Below, piece by piece: positions 6,837-13,957 of a stretch of DNA of 22,932 nt. The notes beneath the pieces were generated by a model. It had not been told where the DNA came from. It saw only the letters and a program-made list of their open reading frames with translations, and ran no database searches. This stretch comes from DATFLS01 sp964413425 (GTDB lineage Bacteria; Fidelibacterota; JAANXI01), in contig CAYPST010000063.1 of assembly GCA_964413425.1 (NCBI GenBank), positions 1 through 22,932 of the forward strand, in the 5' to 3' direction. The position numbers were made by a program, and so were the translations under genes. Within the stretch, counting starts at the first letter, position 1, and every line of letters starts with the position of its first letter.

Positions 6837-8228
6837 TCAGGCCAGCAGCCGCATCGCATCAGGATCCCATTTGCAGATCTTACCTTCCCGGTAACTCTTG
6901 TTCGCAAGAAGCGCCGGCGCCGCCGCCCGGAATCCGACCATGGAGTCTTCAATCACGGAGTCACCGGTTCGGATGGCATGGAAGAAATCCTTAAAGTGTT
7001 CCAGCCGGGAATTGTGATCCCGTGGCGCTTCGAACACCGTTTCCCCCGATTCGGTCACGGTGGGTTCTTCGGGTTCGGGATATTTTCTCCGATATTCCTC
7101 CAGAAATGCTTCCTGGTTTTCTTCCGGGAAGGTGTAGATGGTATAGCCTGGTGCGCCCCGGGGCGGCGCCTTGGACAAGACAAGGCTGTTCCCTTCCATG
7201 GTGATCATTCCTTCATCACCGATAAACCGGAACCCGGAACCACTTTCTCCGCTTCCGTCAGCCAGGTTGACTTTGAGCGAAAGCGTAAATCCGGGATGGC
7301 TGTCATTCTCCGGGTAGTTGTATAATCCGGCATGCACATCCGGGACTTCCCGTTTTTCCGTCCAGTACCGAATGCCGCCGGTGGACATCACCCGGTCCGG
7401 GCCATGCGAGCCCAGCACATAGTGAATGGCGGTATGAAGATGGACAAACAGATCGCCCGGAATGCCGGTGCCGTAATCCCAGTACTTTCGCCACCGGAAG
7501 AAGCGGTCGGCGTCGAACGGGCGGTTGGGCGCATCTCCCAGAAATCGATCCCAGTCGATGGTCCTGGGCGAGGCATCCGGGGGAATGGAATACTGCCAGG
7601 CACCGGTGGCGGAATTCCGGGGAATTTCCGCCTCCACCATAGTCAGAACACCGATGGCCCCTGCCCGGTAGAGATCTCTGGCTTTCTTATCGATGATCGA
7701 ACTGATCCCCTGGCTGCCGACCTGGACCACCATCCCGGTCTCTTTCTCTGCCTGGATCATCCGGGGCCCTTCTTCCAGATCCTGAACCATAGGCTTTTCA
7801 CAGTACACGTGTTTCCCTGCCTGCATGGCATCGATGGCAATCCGGGCATGCCAGTGATCCGGCGTGGCAATAATCACCGCATCGATATCCCGGCGGTCCA
7901 GGATCTCCTCGTATCGTCTGGTAGTGTCCACCTCTTCGCCGAACACCTCTTTCACCCGCTTCAACCGCCCGTCATAGCAATCGGCAGCCGCCACAAACCG
8001 GACGCCCGGTGCCTGCAGGGCGGTCCGGGTATCACCGAATCCCATGCCGCCGGTGCCGATGGTGGCCAGGCGAATCTCATCGCTGGGCGGCACTGCTGCT
8101 CCGCTGTTCATACCTGCTGCCCTGGTGCCCGAAGCTCCCAGTACAGCTGGCGAGATTCCGGCGGCCAGCGTTGAAAATGCTGTTAATTTTAAGAAGTCAC
8201 GCCTGCTGGTGTGGCTTGTTTTTTTCAT
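6837..8228 (-). CDS. Tat-exported Gfo/Idh/MocA family oxidoreductase
   Basis: 463 residues with a strong AGGAGG site before ATG 8228. Residues 8-31 (SRRDFLKLTAF...) form a Tat signal, so the folded, cofactor-loaded protein is exported. The Rossmann domain follows: ATIGTGGMGFGDT (GxGxxG at about 58-63), ATPDHWHA (121-128) and the family signature CEKPM (Glu144-Lys145-Pro146). The C-terminal alpha/beta domain has FLGDAP, FFRWRKYWDYGTG and DLFVHLHTAIHYVLG; the last segment is typical of the exported Bacteroidota/Planctomycetota type. These enzymes oxidise or reduce sugars or their derivatives with a tightly bound NAD(P); some carry out redox-assisted glycoside cleavage or epimerisation. The substrate here is unknown. 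The closest upstream gene is the SSS symporter, about 160 bp away in the same direction. Confidence 0.93.
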   Translation of the reverse strand: MKKTSHTSRRDFLKLTAFSTLAAGISPAVLGASGTRAAGMNSGAAVPPSDEIRLATIGTGGMGFGDTRTALQAPGVRFVAAADCYDGRLKRVKEVFGEEVDTTRRYEEILDRRDIDAVIIATPDHWHARIAIDAMQAGKHVYCEKPMVQDLEEGPRMIQAEKETGMVVQVGSQGISSIIDKKARDLYRAGAIGVLTMVEAEIPRNSATGAWQYSIPPDASPRTIDWDRFLGDAPNRPFDADRFFRWRKYWDYGTGIPGDLFVHLHTAIHYVLGSHGPDRVMSTGGIRYWTEKREVPDVHAGLYNYPENDSHPGFTLSLKVNLADGSGESGSGFRFIGDEGMITMEGNSLVLSKAPPRGAPGYTIYTFPEENQEAFLEEYRRKYPEPEEPTVTESGETVFEAPRDHNSRLEHFKDFFHAIRTGDSVIEDSMVGFRAAAPALLANKSYREGKICKWDPDAMRLLA

Positions 8229-8388
8229 AGCTTCCTCCTTTTGTATTCACCTGATAGTCTTGTATACCTGTGAGACCTTCTGTTATTTGCCAGTGATCCG
8301 GATAAAAATCCGCAATCAGCATCATTCTAAATGAGCCCCGCTGAACGGAACCCGGATTACCAAGATATTACACTGTTTCTTTCTATCA

Positions 8389-9825
8389 CTATGCAACCTC
8401 ACCCGACTCATCCGTGTCGGCCGCACCCGTAAAATGGTGAAAGATAACAGAAATGACCGCAATGATGGTAAGCGCCATCAACAGAAACAGATCCAGACGA
8501 ATCCCCAGGATAGCATCCGGAAAGGGGAACAGATTCACCCGTTCGACCAGAAAGGCCATTAATCCCAGCCCCGTCGCGCCAACCAGTACTGTTCCCGGCG
8601 CCCGTTTGGCGAAGATCGCCGCAATAATCAACGGGCCCATAATGGCCGTCCCGGCAAAGCTGTCCCGGGCCAGCAGCACCAGCTCATCGGAGCTGACCAG
8701 GGAGACCGCCAGCGCCAAAAATCCAAATAAAAAGATAAATCCCCGGGTGATAAGCAGGACATGGCGTTCCTTGCCCGACAGGAGCGAGCGCACCTCCGTG
8801 CCCAGCGCAAACAGCTGGGAGTCCGACGTGGAGACCGCCGCCGCAATCAACCCGATCACCACTGTCGCTGCTACGATATTGGTGCGCTCGAACAACAGCA
8901 CCTGGGAGAGAAATTCCCGGGTGGTCGCCTCGCCGTAATAGACAGCTCCGTACATCCCGATAGCAATGACCGGCAACAAAATCAAAGCCGTGAACACGCC
9001 CAGCGAGACCGCCATCCGATGCATCTTCTCCTTGCTCCGCATGATCACCAGGCGGGTGGTGACCTGCGGCTGGGTCACCGGGATCAAGACAATGGCAAAG
9101 AAGGATGCCACCAGGAACTGCACCGTGAACAATCCCTGGGGACCTGGCGTGGAGAGCAATGCCGGTTCCATCGATTTCACCGTGTGAAACATGTCGCCGA
9201 TTCCCCCGAAATGCACCACGCAGCTCACACCGATAATCCAGAGGACTATCAGCAGAATGGTCCCCTGCAACACATCACTGTAAATGATGGCCCGGAGACC
9301 GCCCACTTCGCTGTACATCAGCATCACCGCCACAATGGCCGTGGACCACCCCCAGGCCGGCAGGGCTTCGGGAAAAATGGCGCTTAAAAAGATGGCAATG
9401 CCTCGAATTTGAATGGCCACATAGGGCACCAGAAAGATCAAAATACCTGCCAGATAGACATATCCGGCCCAGTTGGCACCGTAGAGATCGCACAGTAATC
9501 CTGCTACGCCGCGATAGCCTTTTGCACGAGCCTGCCGGCGCAGGTGAAATCCGAACGCGATGATCAGGAAGAACATTACCGCATCGGAGACCGCCAGAAA
9601 GATCCAGGCGCCCACCCCGTGGACACGGAAAAAGTCCGGCATGCCCATGAGTGTAAACGTACTGAACAGCGTTGCCGCAAAGGTCATCAATCCGATCAGC
9701 GTCCCGACGCTCGAGCCGGCAAAAATATAATCATGGGCGGTTTCGGTCTTCCGATACGACCTCACACTGAACAAGACCAGCATCAGCAGCCAAAGGGCTC
9801 CGATAATCAGCAGCCAGGTGGTCAT
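8389..9825 (-). CDS. Sodium:solute symporter (SSS family)
   Basis: 478 residues with about 13 hydrophobic segments and SSS landmarks: a first helix followed by SYRKTETAHDYIFAG, TFAATLFSTFTLMGMP in the second helix region, SEVGGLRAIIYSDVLQG (the family signature around helix 5) and GLIAAAVSTSDSQLFALGTE, which matches the conserved A-x-S-T-x-D/S segment near the sodium site. It should import a small organic solute with sodium across the inner membrane. In this context a sugar, uronate or unsaturated oligosaccharide is likely, but the sequence does not show it. The start codon overlaps the stop of the small membrane protein upstream by the four bases ATGA (9822-9825), so the two are translationally coupled and probably act together. 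Confidence 0.93.
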   Translation of the reverse strand: MTTWLLIIGALWLLMLVLFSVRSYRKTETAHDYIFAGSSVGTLIGLMTFAATLFSTFTLMGMPDFFRVHGVGAWIFLAVSDAVMFFLIIAFGFHLRRQARAKGYRGVAGLLCDLYGANWAGYVYLAGILIFLVPYVAIQIRGIAIFLSAIFPEALPAWGWSTAIVAVMLMYSEVGGLRAIIYSDVLQGTILLIVLWIIGVSCVVHFGGIGDMFHTVKSMEPALLSTPGPQGLFTVQFLVASFFAIVLIPVTQPQVTTRLVIMRSKEKMHRMAVSLGVFTALILLPVIAIGMYGAVYYGEATTREFLSQVLLFERTNIVAATVVIGLIAAAVSTSDSQLFALGTEVRSLLSGKERHVLLITRGFIFLFGFLALAVSLVSSDELVLLARDSFAGTAIMGPLIIAAIFAKRAPGTVLVGATGLGLMAFLVERVNLFPFPDAILGIRLDLFLLMALTIIAVISVIFHHFTGAADTDESGEVA

Positions 9826-10061
9826 TGCGTCACCTGTCTTTCCTCATCATCATCGCTCCCCGGATAGACCCGGGTGCCGATGTAGGTCACCACCACCAGC
9901 AGGACGTAGATGAGAATACCGGTCCACAAGGTCCGGGGAACTCCTCCGATGCTTGGACCGTAGGTGCCCATCGGGATCACCAGCGGCGTGAATGTGAGAA
10001 TCGACAGGACCACCGTTCCAATGATACACAGCTTCCAGTACAGGGATTTCTTCTTTTGCAC
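9822..10061 (-). CDS. Small two-helix membrane protein, DUF3311-like symporter partner
   Basis: 79 residues from GTG 10061, chosen because AAAGGA lies 7 nt upstream; an in-frame TTG at 10067 is too close to that site. Two transmembrane segments are visible (LCIIGTVVLSILTFTPLVIP and about TGILIYVLLVVVTYIGTRVY), with a short acidic, charged cytoplasmic tail (SDDDEER). Small proteins of this shape (DUF3311 and related) are commonly encoded directly before SSS symporters. The ATGA overlap with the symporter gene shows tight coupling. I infer an accessory or assembly subunit of the transporter; the biochemical role is unknown. Confidence 0.8.
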   Translation of the reverse strand: MQKKKSLYWKLCIIGTVVLSILTFTPLVIPMGTYGPSIGGVPRTLWTGILIYVLLVVVTYIGTRVYPGSDDDEERQVTQ

Positions 10062-10067
10062 AATCAA

Positions 10068-10354
10068 ATCCTTTCAGTATGCGCAGTGTAATTTCACTTG
10101 ATGTAAAGCTCTTCTATCCTGTATATCCCGTAAATCCTGTCCCAATTCTCGACAGGATGAACAGGATTGACTGGATTTATCACCCCACTCCCCTCCACAC
10201 TTGCGCTTCGATCAGTAAGTCTTCTCCTCTTTCCTCTTTCCTCTTTCCTCTTTCCTCTTTCCTCTTTCCTCTTTCGTGTCAATTCGTGTGCCAGGGGCTC
10301 CCCACTGGGGCAATTCGTGGTTCCATTTGCTTTTCATGTCATTCGTGGATTCAG
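10068..10354. repeat. Repeat-rich intergenic gap with heptamer tandem array
   Basis: Three kinds of repeats lie side by side. At 10115-10178 there are ATCCTGT/ACAGGAT words in both orientations (TATCCTGTATATCCCG, then GACAGGATGAACAGGATT), which can fold back. At 10225-10275 the heptamer TCCTCTT is repeated about 7.3 times without interruption, pyrimidine-only on the plus strand. At 10276-10350 there are three AATTCGTG/ATTCGTGG words plus a small CCCCAGTGGGG palindrome. To my knowledge such ATCCTGT and AATTCGTG words recur in intergenic DNA of many FCB genomes. No gene is visible. The array lies between the SDR stop and the start of the symporter pair and may vary in length between strains. 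Confidence 0.75.
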
Positions 10355-11125
10355 CTACAATCGCTGGATAGTCATCCCGCCATCCACCTGGATGGTTTGG
10401 CCGGTGGAATACGCGAAGTCACCGCGAACCAGGGATGCCACCGCTTTCCCGACATCCTCCGGCTCGCCCCATCTGGCCTGGAGCATCAGCCCTTCGGCAA
10501 TGAGCCGATCATATTTTTCCTGGACGCCTGCCGTCATATCGCTGCGGATAATGCCCGGCGACACTTCATACACCGGGATCCCGAACTCGCTCATGCGCAC
10601 CGCCCACAGTTTGGCGGCCATGCTGAGCCCGGCTTTGGACAGGCAGTACTCGCCTCGATCCGTGGAGGCCACTGTTGCGGAAATAGAGGTGATAAACACG
10701 ATGCAACCGTTGAAGTCCTCCACGGACTGCTGCTGTTCGATCATCCAATTGGCGACGCTCTGTGTCAGGAAATATGGACCTTGAAGATTAATCTTGAGGA
10801 CGCGTTCGAAGCTGTCTTCAGTGGCATGCAGGATATCGTTTCGTTCTGACGGAGCCACGCCGGCATTGTTCACCAGGACATGCAGTGCTCCGAATTGTTT
10901 CCGTATCTTTGACAGAATCGCCTCTCTGTCGCCGGCGTCGCTGACATCCCCCTGGCAGTAAATCACTTCTCGCCCGGTGGATCGCAAATGCTCCAGGGCC
11001 GACTGCACCTGCGCAGATTCCCGCACGCCGTTCAGTGCCAGATCATACCCTTCGGCAGCCAGCCGTTCCGCAATGCCAGAGCCGATCCCTCTGGTTCCGC
11101 CGGTGATTAATGCCACGTTCCCCAT
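10355..11125 (-). CDS. Short-chain dehydrogenase/reductase (FabG-like SDR)
   Basis: 256 residues, the usual length of a classical SDR, with GAAGGAA 6-7 nt before ATG 11125. Motifs: the cofactor loop TGGTRGIG (8-15), CQGDVSD (about 57-63), NNAG (86-89), Asn112 in KINLQG, catalytic Ser147, and Tyr160 with Lys164 in YCLSK; Pro-Gly after the active site (VSPGIIRSDM) and the C-terminal TGQTIQVDGG. No signal peptide, so it is cytoplasmic and NAD(P)-dependent. It begins 12 bp after the stop of the Gfo/Idh/MocA gene 11138-12313, so the two form an operon and may act on successive intermediates of one sugar pathway. FabG-like SDRs of catabolic clusters often reduce or oxidise sugar acids rather than acyl-ACP; the substrate cannot be read from the sequence. 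Confidence 0.94.
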   Translation of the reverse strand: MGNVALITGGTRGIGSGIAERLAAEGYDLALNGVRESAQVQSALEHLRSTGREVIYCQGDVSDAGDREAILSKIRKQFGALHVLVNNAGVAPSERNDILHATEDSFERVLKINLQGPYFLTQSVANWMIEQQQSVEDFNGCIVFITSISATVASTDRGEYCLSKAGLSMAAKLWAVRMSEFGIPVYEVSPGIIRSDMTAGVQEKYDRLIAEGLMLQARWGEPEDVGKAVASLVRGDFAYSTGQTIQVDGGMTIQRL

Positions 11126-11137
11126 TTGCTTTCCTTC

Positions 11138-12313
11138 TCAGATCCTTTGCTTTGATTCGAGTTCGGGAATATCCATGGTTTTCCGCTGCTGCCACGACTC
11201 CGTGCCCTTCTCTGCCAGCTGCACACCCCGGGCCCCGGAGAGCAAATCCATGGGAAACGGTTCATCGAGCGCGACGTGGCGGAGAAATACTTCCCATTGG
11301 GCTTTGAACGCATTCTCATAGTCCTGGTGGTCAGGCACTTCCATCCAGTCCGCCAGATAGTCAGTCCCGGTTTCCACATCCGGGTTCCAGACCGGTTTGG
11401 GGGTGGCGGCGTATGGCTGGAGGTAACACGTCCGCAGTCCGGCGACCGCTGAACCCTCCGTGCCGTCCACCTGGATGGACACCAGATCGTCCCGGCGCAC
11501 CCGGGTGACCCAGCTGGAGTTGAAATGGGCGATGATCCCCCCGTCCAGCTTGAAAGTGGCAAATGCGGCGTCTTCCGCGGTGCACTCGTAGGGCTGCCCC
11601 TCCTCGTCCCAGCGTTTCGGAATATGAGTGGTGGCAATACAGGAGACCGATCTGACCTTACCGAATAAATTTTCGAGCACATAATTCCAGTGCGGAAACA
11701 TATCCAGGATGATGCCCCCGCCGGCCTCTTTCCGGTAATTCCAGGACGGCCGCTGCGACGCAATGCGATCCCCTTCGAAGACCCAGTAGCCGAATTCTCC
11801 CCGGATGGCGAGTATCTCGCCGAAAAATCCGCTGTCCAGAAGCAATTTGAGTTTCCGGATACCCGGCAGCCAGAGTTTGTCCTGCACCACCCCGTGCTTG
11901 ATGCCCGCGTCCTCTGCCAGCGAATACAGTTCGTAAGCTTCTTTGAGCGTGGTGGCACTGGGTTTTTCCACATAAATATGCTTCCCTGCATCGATGGCCC
12001 GTCGCACGTATTTCGCCCGAAGATTCGTCGTCAGTGCATCAAAGTAAATCTGATAGGCGGAATCTGCCAGCACTTCCTCCAGGTCGGTTGTCCATTTCTC
12101 GATACCCGATTGCGTCGCCCGCTCCCGAAGTTTCACCGGATTCCGCCCCACCAGCACAGGCTCCGGCATGATGGTTTCCTGGTCAGAGATGCGGACACCC
12201 CCCTGCTCCATAATCGGCACCATGGACCGCAGCAAGTGCTGATTGGTGCCCATCCGGCCGGTGACCCCGTGCATGATAACCCCGACTTTGTGAACAGTGC
12301 TGTTACTAGTCAT
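11138..12313 (-). CDS. Cytoplasmic Gfo/Idh/MocA family oxidoreductase
   Basis: 391 residues; ATG 12313 is preceded by an AGGGGG stretch. There is no Tat or Sec signal, unlike the paralogue at 6837-8228, so this one works in the cytoplasm. The N-terminal Rossmann domain starts VGVIMHGVTGRMGTN (10-24), followed by YFDALTTNLRA and the signature VEKPSATTLKEA (Glu116-Lys117-Pro118). The C-terminal domain contains GGGIILDMFPHWNYVLENLFG, where the His is a usual catalytic position, and AHFNSSWVTRVRRDD. The family uses NAD(P) to oxidise or reduce sugars, inositols or their acids. It is followed after 12 bp by the SDR gene, an operon pairing that suggests a two-step redox conversion such as epimerisation by way of a keto intermediate. 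That reaction is inference. Confidence 0.92.
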   Translation of the reverse strand: MTSNSTVHKVGVIMHGVTGRMGTNQHLLRSMVPIMEQGGVRISDQETIMPEPVLVGRNPVKLRERATQSGIEKWTTDLEEVLADSAYQIYFDALTTNLRAKYVRRAIDAGKHIYVEKPSATTLKEAYELYSLAEDAGIKHGVVQDKLWLPGIRKLKLLLDSGFFGEILAIRGEFGYWVFEGDRIASQRPSWNYRKEAGGGIILDMFPHWNYVLENLFGKVRSVSCIATTHIPKRWDEEGQPYECTAEDAAFATFKLDGGIIAHFNSSWVTRVRRDDLVSIQVDGTEGSAVAGLRTCYLQPYAATPKPVWNPDVETGTDYLADWMEVPDHQDYENAFKAQWEVFLRHVALDEPFPMDLLSGARGVQLAEKGTESWQQRKTMDIPELESKQRI

Positions 12314-12330
12314 ACCGCCCCCTGAGCTAG

Positions 12331-12364
12331 TTCACACAGAGACCGCAAAGAAGATCGCAAAGAT
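12331..12364 (+). repeat. Short dispersed repeat, copy A (CACAGAGACCGCAAAG type)
   Basis: TTCACACAGAGACCGCAAAG, then AAGATCGCAAAG. It is the same motif as the copy at 12930-12968 in the same orientation and the copy at 13045-13090 in reverse. It lies between the start of the Gfo gene and the 3' end of the GxxExxY gene, so A and the inverted copy bracket that gene. CGCAGAGAGCGCAAAG words are, to my knowledge, widespread in intergenic DNA of several bacterial phyla. Confidence 0.7.
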
Positions 12365-12483
12365 TAAAAAAAATATGAATTATTATAATTGCTGCCCCGC
12401 CATGAATAGTAATCTCCTGTTGCCCATTATTATCTTTGTGCCCTTTTTTAATTACTTTGGATGTCCCGGACAACATGATGATC

Positions 12484-12861
12484 TTATAAATTATTGACAA
12501 TCCTGTGAATACCTTGCTTTAAATACTTTTTATTAAAGTTTATCAATAAACCCAGTTTAACACCAGATAGTCTAAGATATGTCAACAGTTGAGCGTAATG
12601 TACCTTGGCCAGTTCATCTATGGCCTTGATTTCAACAATTACTTTTTCTTCCACAAACAGGTCAATTCTGTATCCTGCTTTAATTTTTAGGTCTTTATAT
12701 TGAACAGGCGGTACCATCTGTTGCTGTATGTGAAATCCACTTTCTTCCAGATCATGTGCCAGTGCATATTCATAAACTGATTCCAATAGACCCGGGCCTA
12801 AACTCTTATGAACTTCAATCGCCTTCCCTATGATTTCCCTGGAAATCTCATTCTCGGTCAA
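12484..12861 (-). CDS. GxxExxY protein (PD-(D/E)XK nuclease-like family)
   Basis: 125 residues, the normal full length. The start is TTG 12861: an in-frame stop lies directly upstream, AGGGGA sits about 8 nt before it, and family members begin at this place. The name-giving motif is G24-LL-E27-SV-Y30 in LGPGLLESVYEYAL, preceded by IIGKAIEVHKSL. The nuclease-like core shows Asp67 in GYRIDLFVE and the E-x-K pair Glu77/Lys79 in VIVEIKAID, so Glu27, Asp67, Glu77 and Lys79 can form a PD-(D/E)XK-type centre. The C-terminus LGLLINFN is also typical. The cellular role is not established. The gene is more AT-rich than its neighbours, is bracketed by short repeats, and is unrelated to the sugar genes around it, so it looks like a separate insertion. 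Confidence 0.92.
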   Translation of the reverse strand: MTENEISREIIGKAIEVHKSLGPGLLESVYEYALAHDLEESGFHIQQQMVPPVQYKDLKIKAGYRIDLFVEEKVIVEIKAIDELAKVHYAQLLTYLRLSGVKLGLLINFNKKYLKQGIHRIVNNL

Positions 12862-12929
12862 TTATCTATCCCCTCACTCCACCAAATGTGCCAACTCTTT
12901 CATTATGGCTTATTTTTATGAATTTATTT

Positions 12930-12968
12930 TTCACGCAGAGAGCGCAAAGAAGAACGCCAAGAACCCAG
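12930..12968 (+). repeat. Short dispersed repeat, copy B (CGCAGAGAGCGCAAAG type)
   Basis: TTCACGCAGAGAGCGCAAAG followed by AAGAACGCCAAGAACC. Direct repeat of copy A at 12331-12364 and inverted relative to the copy at 13045-13090. It lies upstream of the GxxExxY start on the minus strand, next to the decayed 3' end of a second GxxExxY copy. Confidence 0.75.
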
Positions 12969-12972
12969 AGAG

Positions 12973-13014
12973 TTTATGGATTATTCACAATCCAACTGAG
13001 ACTTTGCCTTTAAT
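12973..13014 (-). pseudogene. Decayed 3' end of a second GxxExxY gene
   Basis: These 42 bp align without gaps to the last 42 bp of the intact GxxExxY gene (12484-12525) with about 30 identical bases. They include the block that encodes IVNN near the C-terminus of the intact protein (here read as WIVNNP, in another frame) and a TAA in the same place as the stop. Similarity may continue with gaps to about 13040. The rest of the gene is absent. The remnant sits between repeat copies B and C, as if a second repeat-flanked unit had been inserted here and largely deleted. Confidence 0.6.
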
Positions 13015-13044
13015 AGAAAGCACACTTTGAATATTTGAAGTTTT

Positions 13045-13090
13045 TTCTTTGCGTCCTCTGCGTTTGCTTCTCTGCGCCCTCTGCGTGTAA
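13045..13090 (-). repeat. Short dispersed repeat, copy C (inverted)
   Basis: TTCTTTGCGTCCTCTGCG, then TTCTCTGCGCCCTCTGCGTG: on the minus strand this reads CACGCAGAGGGCGCAGAG and CGCAGAGGACGCAAAG, two head-to-tail versions of the same word found at 12331 and 12930. It is followed by ATCTGTGCAAATCTGTGGC, another word common in such intergenic repeats. It lies just downstream of the TIM-barrel gene. Confidence 0.72.
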
Positions 13091-13114
13091 TTCTTCATCT
13101 GTGCAAATCTGTGG

Positions 13115-13957
13115 CTATATGTTTTTTCTATATGCTTCGATAATCCGGGCGAGATACTCGTCCTGATTCATGCTCCAGTACTGTTTTGAGAAGATCTCCA
13201 CTTCATGATATCCATCGAAGCCGGCGTCTTCCATCCATCCGCGGATCTGGCGAATGGGGATGCATCCTTCGCCCATGAGCCCTCTGTCGTAGAGCAGATC
13301 CGTGGTGGGCGACTTCCAGTCACAGATATGGAAGGCACACAGATTGTTCTGCTTTCCTGCACGACGGATCTCAACCTCCAGGCCCGGATCCCACCAGAGA
13401 TGATACACGTCTACCGCGACTCCTGCCCATTCCGAGTCGATCTGTTCGGCAATGTCATTTGCCTGGCGCAGGGTATTAATGGCTGACCGGGTATCGGCGT
13501 ACATGGGATGAAGCGGTTCGATTGCCAGTTGCACGCCCGCCTGTTCCGCATCGGACAGTATTGCCTGGATGCCATCAACTATTTGTTTACGAGATTCCTC
13601 CAATGATTGGGCCGGATGCGCCCCGCAGACCAATACCACCAGCGGCGCCCCCAGCGCCGCCGCCTCTTCGATTCCGGCTCTGTTCTCCTGAATCGCCTGC
13701 TCCCGCTTCGCCGCCTCCGGGTGCGGAAAGAACCCGCCCCGGCAGAGAGATACGGTCTCCAGACCTTCATCACGCAGCAGGTGACCGACCTGTACAGGAT
13801 CCCGCCCTTCCAGAGCATCTCTCCAGACGGTAATGCCCTTCGCCCCGGCCCCGGCAAATTTTTGTGCAGCCTCTTCAATGTCCCATGGTGTGGTGGTAAT
13901 GGTATGAACGCATAATCGCGATAAATCTTGCGGTTGTCCTGGATTCGTAGTGCTCAT
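13115..13957 (-). CDS. Xylose isomerase-like TIM-barrel sugar isomerase/epimerase
   Basis: 280 residues, complete for the AP_endonuc_2 / sugar phosphate isomerase-epimerase fold. There is no signal peptide, so it is cytoplasmic. Predicted metal ligands and active-site residues follow family order: Glu147 in LAIEPLHPMYADTRSAI, Asp183 and His186 in VDVYHLWWDP, His210 in FHICDW, and Glu252/Glu254 in HEVEIF. The loop LMGEGCIPI is typical of the group. These enzymes interconvert keto- and aldo-sugars or epimerise them with a divalent metal. Its ATG overlaps the stop of the GH88 gene by four bases (ATGA at 13954-13957), so it is made together with the unsaturated glucuronyl hydrolase. I infer that it acts on the unsaturated uronate, or its rearranged keto product, that GH88 releases; the exact substrate is unknown. 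Confidence 0.9.
   Translation of the reverse strand: MSTTNPGQPQDLSRLCVHTITTTPWDIEEAAQKFAGAGAKGITVWRDALEGRDPVQVGHLLRDEGLETVSLCRGGFFPHPEAAKREQAIQENRAGIEEAAALGAPLVVLVCGAHPAQSLEESRKQIVDGIQAILSDAEQAGVQLAIEPLHPMYADTRSAINTLRQANDIAEQIDSEWAGVAVDVYHLWWDPGLEVEIRRAGKQNNLCAFHICDWKSPTTDLLYDRGLMGEGCIPIRQIRGWMEDAGFDGYHEVEIFSKQYWSMNQDEYLARIIEAYRKNI

Noticed and set aside
10225..10275. CRISPR-like or coding origin of the TCCTCTT array
   Set aside because: The unit is 7 bp without spacers, so it is a simple tandem repeat. Translated frames are pure low complexity (RKEERGKRKEE type on the minus strand).
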